A DNA stretch of 64,000 nucleotides, taken from assembly GCF_003417465.1 (NCBI RefSeq), contig NZ_QVMV01000008.1:1-64000 (forward strand). The letters are read 5' to 3'. The position numbers and the translations under genes are program-made. The notes beneath the pieces were generated by a model. It was not told the DNA's origin. It worked only from the letters and a program-made list of their open reading frames with translations, and made no database searches. Positions 45,525 through 59,983 of the stretch are shown here, one piece after another; within the stretch, counting starts at the first letter, position 1, and every line of letters begins with the position of its first letter. The DNA is from Wenzhouxiangella sp. 15190 (GTDB lineage Bacteria; Pseudomonadota; Gammaproteobacteria; Xanthomonadales; Wenzhouxiangellaceae).

Positions 45525-46486
45525 TGTCCAGAATTCTGATCATTGCCGAACACGACGGCGAAACACTCAGTGCCGCCACGGCCAAGACGCTGACCGGTGC
45601 CCGGGACATGGGCATCGACGACATCGATGTGGCGGTATTTGCCGTCGATCCCTCGGGCGTGGCCGAGCAGGCCGCGAAGCTCGAGGGTGTGACGCGCGTG
45701 CTCACGATCGGGCACGCCGACTTTGAGCATTTCCTGGCCGCACGACTGGCGCCGGAGATCAAGGCGCTGGCCGGCGACCCCGGATCGGGGTCCGGGGCAG
45801 GCTACTCTCACATTTTGATGCCGTCGACCACCTACGGCAAGGACGTGCTGCCGCGTGCCGCCGCCCTGATCGGCGTCAACCAGGTCTCCGATATCCAGGA
45901 AGTGATCGACGAGCGAACTTTCAAGCGCCCGATCTACGCCAGCAACGCCGTCGTCACGGTCAAGGTTGCCGACGACCAGCCGGTGGTGGCCACAATCCGT
46001 ACGGCCTCGTTCGCCGCCGCCGGCGAGGGCGGCTCGGCCGAGATCGAGTCGCGTGAATCGCAGGCCGAGGATCCCGGCCACACCCGCTTCGTGAGCGTCG
46101 AAGGCGGTGAAGGCGAGGGTCCGGACCTGGCCACTGCATCGGTGGTGGTTTCCGGCGGCCGCGCCATGGGTTCGAGCGAGGGCTTCGACATCATTTATTC
46201 CCTGGCCAAGAAGCTCAACGCGGCCGTGGGCGCCTCGCGCGCGGCGGTCGATGCGGGTTACGTCCCCAACGAACTGCAGGTGGGCCAGACCGGCAAGATC
46301 ATCGCGCCGGAGCTTTATTTCGCCATCGGCATCTCGGGCGCGATCCAGCACCTGACCGGCATCAAGGACGCCGGCACCATCGTCGCCATCAACAAGGACC
46401 CCGAAGCCCCGATCTTCGAGGTGGCCGACCTGGGGCTGGTGGGCGACCTGTTTGAACTCGTGCCGGAGCTCGAAGGGAAACTGTGA
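45524..46486 (+). CDS. etfA: Electron transfer flavoprotein, alpha subunit, with a small insertion
   Basis: The 320-residue protein starts SRILIIAEHDGETLSAATAKTL. The FAD domain has VVVSGGRAMGSSEGFDIIYSLAKKLNAAVGASRAAVDAGY, then QVGQTGKIIAPELYFAIGISGAIQHLTGIKD. In the N-terminal domain the family sequence runs IKALAGDYSHIL; here PGSGSGAG is inserted between GD and YSH (codons 45779-45802). Those 24 bases look like a fragment of the palindromic repeat. The fold should tolerate a loop insertion. It is coupled to etfB. Confidence 0.95.
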   Translation: MSRILIIAEHDGETLSAATAKTLTGARDMGIDDIDVAVFAVDPSGVAEQAAKLEGVTRVLTIGHADFEHFLAARLAPEIKALAGDPGSGSGAGYSHILMPSTTYGKDVLPRAAALIGVNQVSDIQEVIDERTFKRPIYASNAVVTVKVADDQPVVATIRTASFAAAGEGGSAEIESRESQAEDPGHTRFVSVEGGEGEGPDLATASVVVSGGRAMGSSEGFDIIYSLAKKLNAAVGASRAAVDAGYVPNELQVGQTGKIIAPELYFAIGISGAIQHLTGIKDAGTIVAINKDPEAPIFEVADLGLVGDLFELVPELEGKL

Positions 46487-46488
46487 AT

Positions 46489-46605
46489 CGGTGGTCGGTG
46501 GTCTGTTGTCGGTAGTCTGTGGTCAGTAATCTGAATCAGACCGCAGACCACAGACAACAGATAACAGACCACAGACCACAGACCACAGACCACAGACCAC
46601 AGATA
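46489..46605. repeat. AGACCACA-type octamer inverted array, long copy
   Basis: Forward units of the GTGGTCTG type (46489-46531) face at least eight units of the CAGACCAC type (46537-46603), five of them perfect and contiguous. The array begins three bases after the etfA stop. Translated, it reads TDHRPQTTDHRPQ. Confidence 0.85.
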
Positions 46606-46701
46606 ACTCCCACATTCGCGTGCCTTTCCGGCTTGCGGTATCCTCGTCGCTTCGGCGTGGCGTCCGGGGTTGGGTGGCCGAGATCTGGAGGGGAGCCAGA
46701 C

Positions 46702-49700
46702 TTGGATCGTTTCGGCACGCAATCGCTTGTTGTGCTCGGCCTGTTCGTTGCGACACTGGCCGGCGTGCCGGCGCATGCGCTGGCGCCCGACAAGGCCTTT
46801 CACCAGTACGTCAGCGATACCTGGAGCCTCGAGGAGGGTCTGCCGCAGATTTCCGTGAACGCGGTCGTGCAGGGGCCCAGGGGCTACATCTGGGCAGGCA
46901 CGCAGGCGGGTGTGGCCCGCTTCGACGGCGTTCGCTTTACCGTGTTCGATCCGCGCACTTCGCCCGAAATGCCGGGCATGTTCATCCAGACTCTGTTCGT
47001 TGATTCTCGTGGCAGCATCTGGGCCGGCACCTACAAGGGCGCGGCCGTTTTCCGGGACGGTGAATTCCACGGCGTGGACGACGGGTTCGGGCGCGAGATC
47101 GATGCGTTCCAGTTCGCCGAGACCGCCGACGGTGAAGTGTTGCTGGCTTCTGATCAGGGGCTGATGCGCCTGGCCGACGATGCCTTCGTGCAATTCTCCG
47201 GGGATCCCGAGGATGCGCTGCGCTCGGTTTTCACCCATCGCGACCGGATTTTTGCCGGTGGCTATGGCGTCATTCATGTCCAGCGCGACGGCGCCTGGCA
47301 GTCGATGCCGTTGAAAGGAGAGCTCGAACCCGCGCTGGTCAACGAGTTCATCGATTACGACGGACGTATCTGGGCGGCAACCACGCGCGGCCTGCTGTAT
47401 CTGGAAGACGATGCCTGGAAGCGCTTCGAAGTGCCCGGGCGGCTCGAGGACCCGGTCATCGAGGCCCTGCATGCCGACCGCGACGGCAATCTGTGGCTGG
47501 GCGCCGCCGGCCGGCTTGTGCGTATCCAGGGTCGCGAACTCATCGAGTCGGTACCTGACGAGGCGCCGTATGCGCACGGCAGCGTGCTCGACATGACCGA
47601 GGATCACGAAGGCAATCTGTGGCTGGGGTCTCGCTGGGACGGCCTGGCAAGGCTGTGGAACGGTTGGGTCTTTCGTTACGACAAGCCCGAAGGGCTGCAT
47701 AACAGCCTGGTCTGGACCGTCGCGCGGGATGCACAAGGCAATGTCTGGACCGGCACGATGGATGGCCTGGCCGTCTATCGGGACGGGCGATTCGAACAGC
47801 TCACGGCGGGCAGCGAACAGCCGCATCCGCATGCCTACTCCGTGTTGCCGGAGGAAGACCGCGTCTGGGTGGGCACGCGGACCGGGTTGTACTGGTGGAA
47901 CCGCGCGGAGGGCCGGATCGACAAGCCGCCGGCATTCAGCCCGCTCGACAGTGCGCAGGTCAACGGCATCATTCGTTTCCGGGGAGACTACTGGTTGGCC
48001 ACCACCGAGGGCGTGTGGCGCTGGGACGGCGAGCGCATGCACCGGATGGCGCCCAGCGGCGACCTGGGCGGGCGCGACGTTCGCCTGCTCTACAAGACGG
48101 AGGATGGCACGTTACTGGTGGGAACGCGGCGCGGCCTGCTCTACTGGCAGGGCGATCGATTCGAGCGGGTCGAGGGCGTGGCAAGCGAACGGGACGTCAC
48201 GGCGATCATGGAGCTGTCCGACGGGCGCCTGGCTGCGGGAACGCTCGACGAAAAACTCTACATCGGCCGGGGTTCGACCTGGCATGAGTTCGGCGTCGAA
48301 GACGGGTTGCCGGTTAACAGTCCCTTTGCTTTCGGCGAAGCCGATGGTCGACTCTGGGTGGCGGGTATTCGGGGTATCTACGAACTGCCGCTCGATTCCA
48401 TCCAGTCGTATCTTGATGGCGAGATCGAGGCCCTGCCCGGACGCATGGTCCTGCACGAGCGTGGCGATGTAACCGGGGCCCAGAAGGGTTACTGCTGCAA
48501 CGGTGCGGGCAATGCCAAGGGTTTCATGCACGAAGGCGAGTTCTGGTTGCCCACGCGTGGCGGCATCGTCCATCTGGTGCCCGAGCGAATCAAGAGAAAT
48601 GCAGCGCCGCCCCGCGTCCATGTCGACCGCATCCGGATCGATGCTCAGTGGCGAGAGCTCGAGCCCGGAACGTCTCTCGACCTGCCGGCCGACAAGCGCG
48701 ACCTGGCGTTCGGTTTTGCCGTGATGAGCTACCAGGATCCGACCAGCGTGCGAGTCGAGTATCGCCTGGAGGGGTTCCGTGATGAATGGCAGAAACTGGA
48801 CGAGCCGATGCAGCGCCAGGCTTTTTACACCAACCTGCCGTCCGGTCGGTATTCGCTGCAGCTGCGTGCCAGCAACAATGCGGGGATCTGGGTGGAAAAG
48901 CCGGCATCACTCGAATTTCGCATTCAACCGTATCTCTGGGAAACCGTCTGGTTCCAGATCTTCCTGCTGATCGTCTTGTTGATGTTGATCTGGCTGGGTT
49001 TCAACTATCGTCTCCGGAGCATGCAACGGCGGCAGCGCATGCTGGAGACGACCGTTGCCGAGCGAACCGATGAATTGCGCGTGGCCAACGAGCATCTCCG
49101 CGACTACAGCGCCCGGCTGGAGACGGCGAGCATGACCGATCCGCTCACCGGCTTGTGGAACAGGCGTTACCTGGCTTCGCAACTACCTGCCGATCTGGCG
49201 CATTTCCATCGTGAACTCTCGAAGCCGGAGATGGGCCGATCGGTGATGACATTCGCCGTCATCGATATCGACCACTTCAAGGAAGTCAACGACCGTTACG
49301 GACACGACGCCGGCGACGAGGTGTTGCGGCAATTCTCACGACTGCTCGTGCAGTTGGTGCGCACCGGTGACTACGTGGTGCGCTGGGGCGGTGAGGAATT
49401 CCTGATCGTCTTTCGGCCCATGTTCGCCGGCGAAGTCAACCGCGTGGCCGCTCGACTCATCGAGGAAATTCGCGGCTACGAATTCCTGCTCGACAGCGGC
49501 ACGGTCGTCCGATTGACGGCCTCGATGGGCGTGGCCGAGTATCCGCCCTTCCGTGATCATCCCTCGGCGCTGAGCTGGAGCCAGACCGTCACGCTGGCCG
49601 ACAAGGCGTTGCTGGATATCAAGCAGGATGGCCGTGACGGCTGGTGCCGCGTGCGACCTACCTCCTGGGTGGAGCCGGTCACGCTGCGTGAGCATCTGGA

Positions 49701-49755
49701 CCAGCCACTACGGGATTTGCTCGAGGCCGAGGAGATTTCGGTCGAGCGGGGGTAG
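46702..49755 (+). CDS. Membrane beta-propeller sensor with Y_Y_Y and GGDEF domains
   Basis: A TTG start at 46702, six bases after GAGGGGAG, gives 1,017 residues and a clean signal peptide (cleavage near PAHA). Earlier frame sequence is translated repeat. The periplasmic part (about 30-690) is a regulator propeller with repeats such as GYIWAGTQAGVARFDG, GNLWLGSRWDGLARL and GNVWTGTMDGLAVY. A Y_Y_Y domain follows (YRLEGFRDEWQ, PSGRYSLQLRASNN), then one membrane helix (VWFQIFLLIVLLMLIWLGF), a short coiled coil and a GGDEF domain with intact GGEEF (about residue 895) and DPLTGLWNRRY. It should make c-di-GMP in answer to a periplasmic, perhaps glycan, ligand. Confidence 0.9.
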   Translation: MDRFGTQSLVVLGLFVATLAGVPAHALAPDKAFHQYVSDTWSLEEGLPQISVNAVVQGPRGYIWAGTQAGVARFDGVRFTVFDPRTSPEMPGMFIQTLFVDSRGSIWAGTYKGAAVFRDGEFHGVDDGFGREIDAFQFAETADGEVLLASDQGLMRLADDAFVQFSGDPEDALRSVFTHRDRIFAGGYGVIHVQRDGAWQSMPLKGELEPALVNEFIDYDGRIWAATTRGLLYLEDDAWKRFEVPGRLEDPVIEALHADRDGNLWLGAAGRLVRIQGRELIESVPDEAPYAHGSVLDMTEDHEGNLWLGSRWDGLARLWNGWVFRYDKPEGLHNSLVWTVARDAQGNVWTGTMDGLAVYRDGRFEQLTAGSEQPHPHAYSVLPEEDRVWVGTRTGLYWWNRAEGRIDKPPAFSPLDSAQVNGIIRFRGDYWLATTEGVWRWDGERMHRMAPSGDLGGRDVRLLYKTEDGTLLVGTRRGLLYWQGDRFERVEGVASERDVTAIMELSDGRLAAGTLDEKLYIGRGSTWHEFGVEDGLPVNSPFAFGEADGRLWVAGIRGIYELPLDSIQSYLDGEIEALPGRMVLHERGDVTGAQKGYCCNGAGNAKGFMHEGEFWLPTRGGIVHLVPERIKRNAAPPRVHVDRIRIDAQWRELEPGTSLDLPADKRDLAFGFAVMSYQDPTSVRVEYRLEGFRDEWQKLDEPMQRQAFYTNLPSGRYSLQLRASNNAGIWVEKPASLEFRIQPYLWETVWFQIFLLIVLLMLIWLGFNYRLRSMQRRQRMLETTVAERTDELRVANEHLRDYSARLETASMTDPLTGLWNRRYLASQLPADLAHFHRELSKPEMGRSVMTFAVIDIDHFKEVNDRYGHDAGDEVLRQFSRLLVQLVRTGDYVVRWGGEEFLIVFRPMFAGEVNRVAARLIEEIRGYEFLLDSGTVVRLTASMGVAEYPPFRDHPSALSWSQTVTLADKALLDIKQDGRDGWCRVRPTSWVEPVTLREHLDQPLRDLLEAEEISVERG

Positions 49756-49780
49756 CCTGGCCGCTGGCGCGGCGCTGACT

Positions 49781-49898
49781 TGTTTGCTTGTTCGCTGGTT
49801 GATTCAGCCTGCATGCGATTGTGATTGCGGTTTCAGGTTTCAGGGGAAACAACGGGTTCCGGTTTACGGTTTCCGGACCACAGACCACAGACCACAGA
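49781..49898. repeat. Three tandem repeat types meeting in one gap
   Basis: TGTTTGCT/TGTTCGCT octamers (49781-49804) are followed by heptamers GGTTTCA, GGTTTCA, GGTTCCG, GTTTACG, GTTTCCG (about 49829-49873). Three ACCACAG units end the run (49876-49898). The gap separates the propeller-GGDEF gene from the oxoprolinase gene. Confidence 0.75.
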
Positions 49899-49919
49899 AG
49901 CCGAAACCCGCGGGCCAAT

Positions 49920-53549
<3,630 letters not shown>

Positions 53550-53572
53550 GGGGGTGACTTTAGCAGGGGTTC

Positions 53573-53703
53573 TGTTGGCTGGTTGGCTTGTTAGCTTGTT
53601 GGCTGGTTCGGCAACTGCTGAACTTGCGGGGCGGCTACGCCGCGAAGAGATCGCGAGTAACCGACACTATTGCCGAACCAGCGAACCAGCGAACCAGCGA
53701 ACC
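53573..53703. repeat. Composite inverted octamer element, complete copy
   Basis: A forward array of five units (53573-53612, last GGTTCGGC) faces a reverse array of four (53672-53703, first GCCGAACC, then three AGCGAACC). The core GCGGGGCGGCTACGCCGCG lies near 53628. It covers most of the gap between the oxoprolinase start and the DUF99 stop. Confidence 0.9.
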
Positions 53704-53731
53704 ACTCGTCCGTCGTAGGTGTAAACGATCC

Positions 53732-54310
53732 TTACGGTCGGTGCCTAGACTCGCCGGTAGTGGCCCCGGCCGCGATGAGGTGGGCGGTGCGAATGGGTTC
53801 CGGCAGTTTGCTGTTGTGACTGAAGCGGTCCAGCACGGCCCGTGCCTGGCCGGGATCGAGGCCGGCGCGCTGAATCCGGAGCCCCCCGGCCGGTTCCATC
53901 GGTCCGGCCTTTTCGATCAGGCGCCATTTCCTGCGTCCGCCGGGAACCCTTTCCAGCAGCGCCCGACGGATGCTTTCCATGTCGGGTGGACGGCGGGCGA
54001 CCACCAGCACCGGCAAGTCGAGCCTGCGGTTGAGCGCATGGATGTCGACCACATTGAACCCCGCCAGGGCGATGCCCTGCAGCAGCACCACGCCGAGGTG
54101 GGTCCGGAACCGGCTGTCGTCGATCATGGTCGCGATGCGGTCGGTCGCGTTGATACCGTCGCGGCGGACTTTCGAACTGAGTACGCCTTCGAGCCGGTCG
54201 CCCGCGAAGATTGCACCGATGACGGTCACATCGCCTCGATGGCTGCGGGAAAACGGCGCGTCGTCGATGCCGATGGCGTGGCTCAGGTTTCGGCGGGGAT
54301 GCGCGTCCAT
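53732..54310 (-). CDS. DUF99 / endonuclease-dU-family protein
   Basis: From the ATG at 54310 (MDAHPRRNLSHAIGIDDAPF) the protein has 192 residues. The DUF99 core is clear: SHAIGIDDAPF, VTVIGAIFAGDRLEGVLSSKVRRDGINATD, then GVVLLQGIALAGFNVVDIHAL and PVLVVARRPPD. The family is mainly archaeal; one archaeal member is reported as endonuclease dU, acting on deaminated DNA. The start lies four bases after the phosphatase stop, so the two are one operon. A start at 54358 would overlap the phosphatase gene. Confidence 0.75.
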   Translation of the reverse strand: MDAHPRRNLSHAIGIDDAPFSRSHRGDVTVIGAIFAGDRLEGVLSSKVRRDGINATDRIATMIDDSRFRTHLGVVLLQGIALAGFNVVDIHALNRRLDLPVLVVARRPPDMESIRRALLERVPGGRRKWRLIEKAGPMEPAGGLRIQRAGLDPGQARAVLDRFSHNSKLPEPIRTAHLIAAGATTGESRHRP

Positions 54311-54314
54311 CCAG

Positions 54315-54956
54315 TTACCCGAGAAGTCTTGCGGCTCGCCCTCGGTCGAGCCGGTCATTATCGTCCAGGATCGGGTCGAGACCCGCTTGTTCGACAAAGT
54401 CGGCGAGCTGTTCGTGGACTTTTTCGGGCGTCAGAATCGATGACGGGCGATAGTGTTCGACGAAGGCTTCCTGTTCGGGCGTCTCCGCGGCATGGACATT
54501 GTGAACGGCGCGCACGTGGTCGATGGCTTTTCGGCCGTCACCGAATCCGGCGTCGACCAGGCACATCGCCGCCACCGTTCCCGTGCGTCCGACACCGGCC
54601 AGGCAGTGGATCGCCACGTTGTCACCTTCCGCCAGCAGGGCGGCGATGACCAGGCGGGTGAATTGCCAGCGATCCATCCAGCGATTGCCCGGAATGTCGC
54701 CGTCGCGGATGGGCAGGTGGAGCCAGAGCGGAAATCGTTCGCGTAACCGTGCCGGCAGGTCGTCGAGCCCCAGCGTTTCGAGTTCCCGTGATTCCATCAA
54801 TGTGACCACGGTGGCCGCCGGCCATTTTGCCAGCGCGTCGAGCCCGGAATCCGGCTCGGGCCGACCGAGGAAGGCACCGCTACCGCCCGGGCAGCCGCAA
54901 AGGCCCAGTCGGCCATTGTGCAGAGGTATTGGAGTGATGGGGTGCTTGGACAACAT
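54315..54956 (-). CDS. Dual-specificity/tyrosine-type phosphatase-like protein
   Basis: From the ATG at 54956 (MLSKHPITPIPL) the product has 213 residues. The Cys-phosphatase loop is HCLAGVGRTGTVAA (C-x5-R), preceded by VTLMESRELETLG and the general-acid stretch HLPIRDGDIP. This is the cyclin-dependent-kinase-inhibitor-3/DSP-like pattern found in some bacteria. The substrate is unknown. The gene is followed within a few bases by the DUF99 gene. The longer frame to 55019 reads through an octamer array (QITSKQANQPT) and is rejected. Confidence 0.8.
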   Translation of the reverse strand: MLSKHPITPIPLHNGRLGLCGCPGGSGAFLGRPEPDSGLDALAKWPAATVVTLMESRELETLGLDDLPARLRERFPLWLHLPIRDGDIPGNRWMDRWQFTRLVIAALLAEGDNVAIHCLAGVGRTGTVAAMCLVDAGFGDGRKAIDHVRAVHNVHAAETPEQEAFVEHYRPSSILTPEKVHEQLADFVEQAGLDPILDDNDRLDRGRAARLLG

Positions 54957-54977
54957 GAGGGCAATTTTACGGAACAC

Positions 54978-55120
54978 TGTTGGCTGGTTGGCTTGTTTGC
55001 TTGTTATCTGGTTCGGCAACCGGCCGTTTTTGCGGGGCGGCTTCGCCGCGGCAGGATGGCGGGCCGCCGATACTTTGCCGAACCAGCGAACCAGCGAACC
55101 AGCGAACCAGCGAACCAGTT
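54978..55120. repeat. Composite inverted octamer element, complete copy
   Basis: A forward array of five units (54978-55017, last GGTTCGGC) faces a reverse array of five (55077-55116, GCCGAACC then four identical AGCGAACC). The core GCGGGGCGGCTTCGCCGCG is perfect at about 55032-55050. The element separates the divergent phosphatase and Lhr-type genes. Confidence 0.9.
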
Positions 55121-55167
55121 AAGCCTTTTATCACCTTTTGAGAAGACCCCGCGACCATAATGACCGC

Positions 55168-58202
<3,035 letters not shown>

Positions 58203-58206
<4 letters not shown>

Positions 58207-58312
58207 GTCGGCGTTACATCGCCGACGGACGAGGTTAGAGGGCCTCGACACGTGTAGCTGACGTGTGATCTGGTCCGAAATGTCGTCCGTCGGGGACGTG
58301 GCCCCGACCTAC
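58203..58312. repeat. GTAG-headed REP pair (family 2)
   Basis: A forward unit at 58203-58230 (GTAG then arms GTCGGCG/CGCCGAC) faces a reverse unit at 58271-58312 (arms GTCGGGG/CCCCGAC, ending CTAC). The forward GTAG supplies the TAG stop of the Lhr-type gene. Confidence 0.8.
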
Positions 58313-58383
58313 TTTGTCACGCCGCGGCAAACTCCAAGCGGGTATAGTCGGCACCGATAAATCCTGATCACCGGAGTACCAGA

Positions 58384-59700
58384 ATGCGTTTATTTCTTGC
58401 CGTTTTGCTGGCGGCCGCTTCCCTGTCGGTTTCCGCCGCCGAGATCGTCGCCGGGCCGATGCCCGGTCATTCGACCATGCGCCAGGTCAAGGTCTGGGTG
58501 CAGACTGACGAACCGGCCGTCGTGCAGCTTCGCTATCGTTCGGACGACAGCGGCGAGTGGCGGACGAGCCCACCCGAGGCCACCGATCCGGAAAAGGCCA
58601 ACACGGCCACGCTGCGGGCCACCGGGCTGGAACCGGGGCAGACGTATCGCTACGAAATCCTGGTCGAGGACGAGGCGCAGCCGGCCGAACACACACAGCG
58701 TTTCGTCACCCAGCCGTTGTGGCAGTGGCGTGAGGACCCGCCCGACTTCCGCTTTGCGCTGGGCTCCTGTGCGTATATCAACCAGACCGAGTACGACCGG
58801 CCCGGCGAGCCCTATGGCGGCGATTACCGCATCTTCGATGCCATTGCCGACGCCGAGCCGGCTTTCATGCTCTGGCTGGGCGACAACGCCTACTACCGCG
58901 AGGCCGACTGGAACTCGAAGTCGGGCATGTACGCGCGCTTCAGCCACACGCGCGGGCACGATGCCCTGTCGCGGCTGGTGACCGGCACGCATCACTACGC
59001 CACCTGGGACGACCACGACTACGGTCCCAACAACTCCGACCGCGGCTACGCCATGCGCGAGACCGCGCTGGAAGTGTTCGAAGCCTTCTGGCCCAACCCG
59101 GATTTTTCGGCTGCCGGAACGGGCGGCGTCACCAATTACTTCGAGTGGCACGACGTCGGCTTCTTCCTGCTCGACAACCGCTATTTCCGCCAGGCCAACT
59201 ACCGCGTCACCGGCGAGCGCACGATCCTGGGTGATGAACAGATCGACTGGCTGATCGATGCGCTCCAGACCAGCAACGCCAGCTTCAAGTTCGTGGTCAT
59301 GGGCGGGCAGTTCCTCAACTCGGCCGAGAATGGCGAGACCTACATCAACCTTGCCCCCGGCGAACGGCGCGAGCTGCTCGATCGCATCGAGGCCGAGCGC
59401 ATTCCCGGCGTGGTCTTCCTGACCGGCGACCGGCACCACTCGGTGTTGCTGAAGATGGACCGCTACCGTACCTATCCGCTGCACGAGTGGACGGTATCGC
59501 CGCTGACCGCCGGCTCGCACGACCCGGGCGACGAGGCGATGCAGTATGACGTCGACGGCAGCCTCTACACCGAGCGCAATTTCGGCATGATCGAGGTGAC
59601 CGGGCCGCGCAATGAGCGGGTGGCCACCCTGACCCTGCACGACAGCGACGGCGAGGAAGTCTGGAGGGAGGAAATACGCCAGCAGGATCTGCAGCCGTAG
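58384..59700 (+). CDS. PhoD-like alkaline phosphatase D family protein
   Basis: This 438-residue protein has a signal peptide (cleavage near VSAA). A fibronectin-like N-terminal domain (about 20-115, VWVQTDEPAVVQLRYR) leads to the metallophosphoesterase domain: FALGSCAYIN, MLWLGDNAYY, TWDDHDYGPNN, FFLLDNRYFR, and VFLTGDRHHSVLL. These are the PhoD metal ligands. PhoD proteins are exported phosphodiesterases or phosphomonoesterases; this subgroup is often annotated only as PhoD-like. The stop TAG is part of the GTAG head of a REP unit. The gene appears monocistronic. Confidence 0.85.
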   Translation: MRLFLAVLLAAASLSVSAAEIVAGPMPGHSTMRQVKVWVQTDEPAVVQLRYRSDDSGEWRTSPPEATDPEKANTATLRATGLEPGQTYRYEILVEDEAQPAEHTQRFVTQPLWQWREDPPDFRFALGSCAYINQTEYDRPGEPYGGDYRIFDAIADAEPAFMLWLGDNAYYREADWNSKSGMYARFSHTRGHDALSRLVTGTHHYATWDDHDYGPNNSDRGYAMRETALEVFEAFWPNPDFSAAGTGGVTNYFEWHDVGFFLLDNRYFRQANYRVTGERTILGDEQIDWLIDALQTSNASFKFVVMGGQFLNSAENGETYINLAPGERRELLDRIEAERIPGVVFLTGDRHHSVLLKMDRYRTYPLHEWTVSPLTAGSHDPGDEAMQYDVDGSLYTERNFGMIEVTGPRNERVATLTLHDSDGEEVWREEIRQQDLQP

Positions 59701-59738
59701 GTCGGGGCCACGTCCCCGACGGACGACATTTCGGACCA
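59697..59738 (+). repeat. GTAG-headed REP unit (family 2)
   Basis: GTAG, arms GTCGGGG/CCCCGAC and the tail GGACGACATTTCGGACCA match the complement of 58271-58312 almost base for base. It overlaps the PhoD stop codon. Confidence 0.85.
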
Positions 59739-59796
59739 CACCACGCGTAGCTCATGCGTCTACAGACCCTCCCACGTCGCCCTAAAAACCAGAAAT

Positions 59797-59873
59797 GAAC
59801 CACGGAAAACACGGAAAACACGGAAAGATCCTGAGCTTCTCTTTTCCGTGTTTTCCGTGAATTCCGTGGTTCC
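59797..59873. repeat. Long hairpin of 9-bp CACGGAAAA units
   Basis: GAACCACGGAAAACACGG with one more unit (59797-59827) faces its complement (59841-59873, ending TTCCGTGGTTCC) over a 13-bp loop. It lies in the gap between the PhoD and DUF3300 genes. Confidence 0.8.
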
Positions 59874-59983
59874 ATATTGACGCTCAGGCCGAGCCTCGTT
59901 CAGGTTGTCGTTCAGCCTGACTTCAGCCAGGTCGGGGTACAAAGGGCCCGTAGCGGCGAGATGTGCCGCAAGGAGGCAACGAC

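Noticed and set aside
46489-46605. CRISPR array
   Set aside because: Units are 8 bp and contiguous, with no spacers and no cas genes.
46519-46701. N-terminal extension of the propeller-GGDEF protein
   Set aside because: It translates the octamer array (TDHRPQ repeats); the TTG at 46702 has a good ribosome site and begins a signal peptide.
59345-59875. 176-codon minus-strand frame starting in the 9-bp hairpin
   Set aside because: Antisense to PhoD and translated repeat (SVFSVFSVV).
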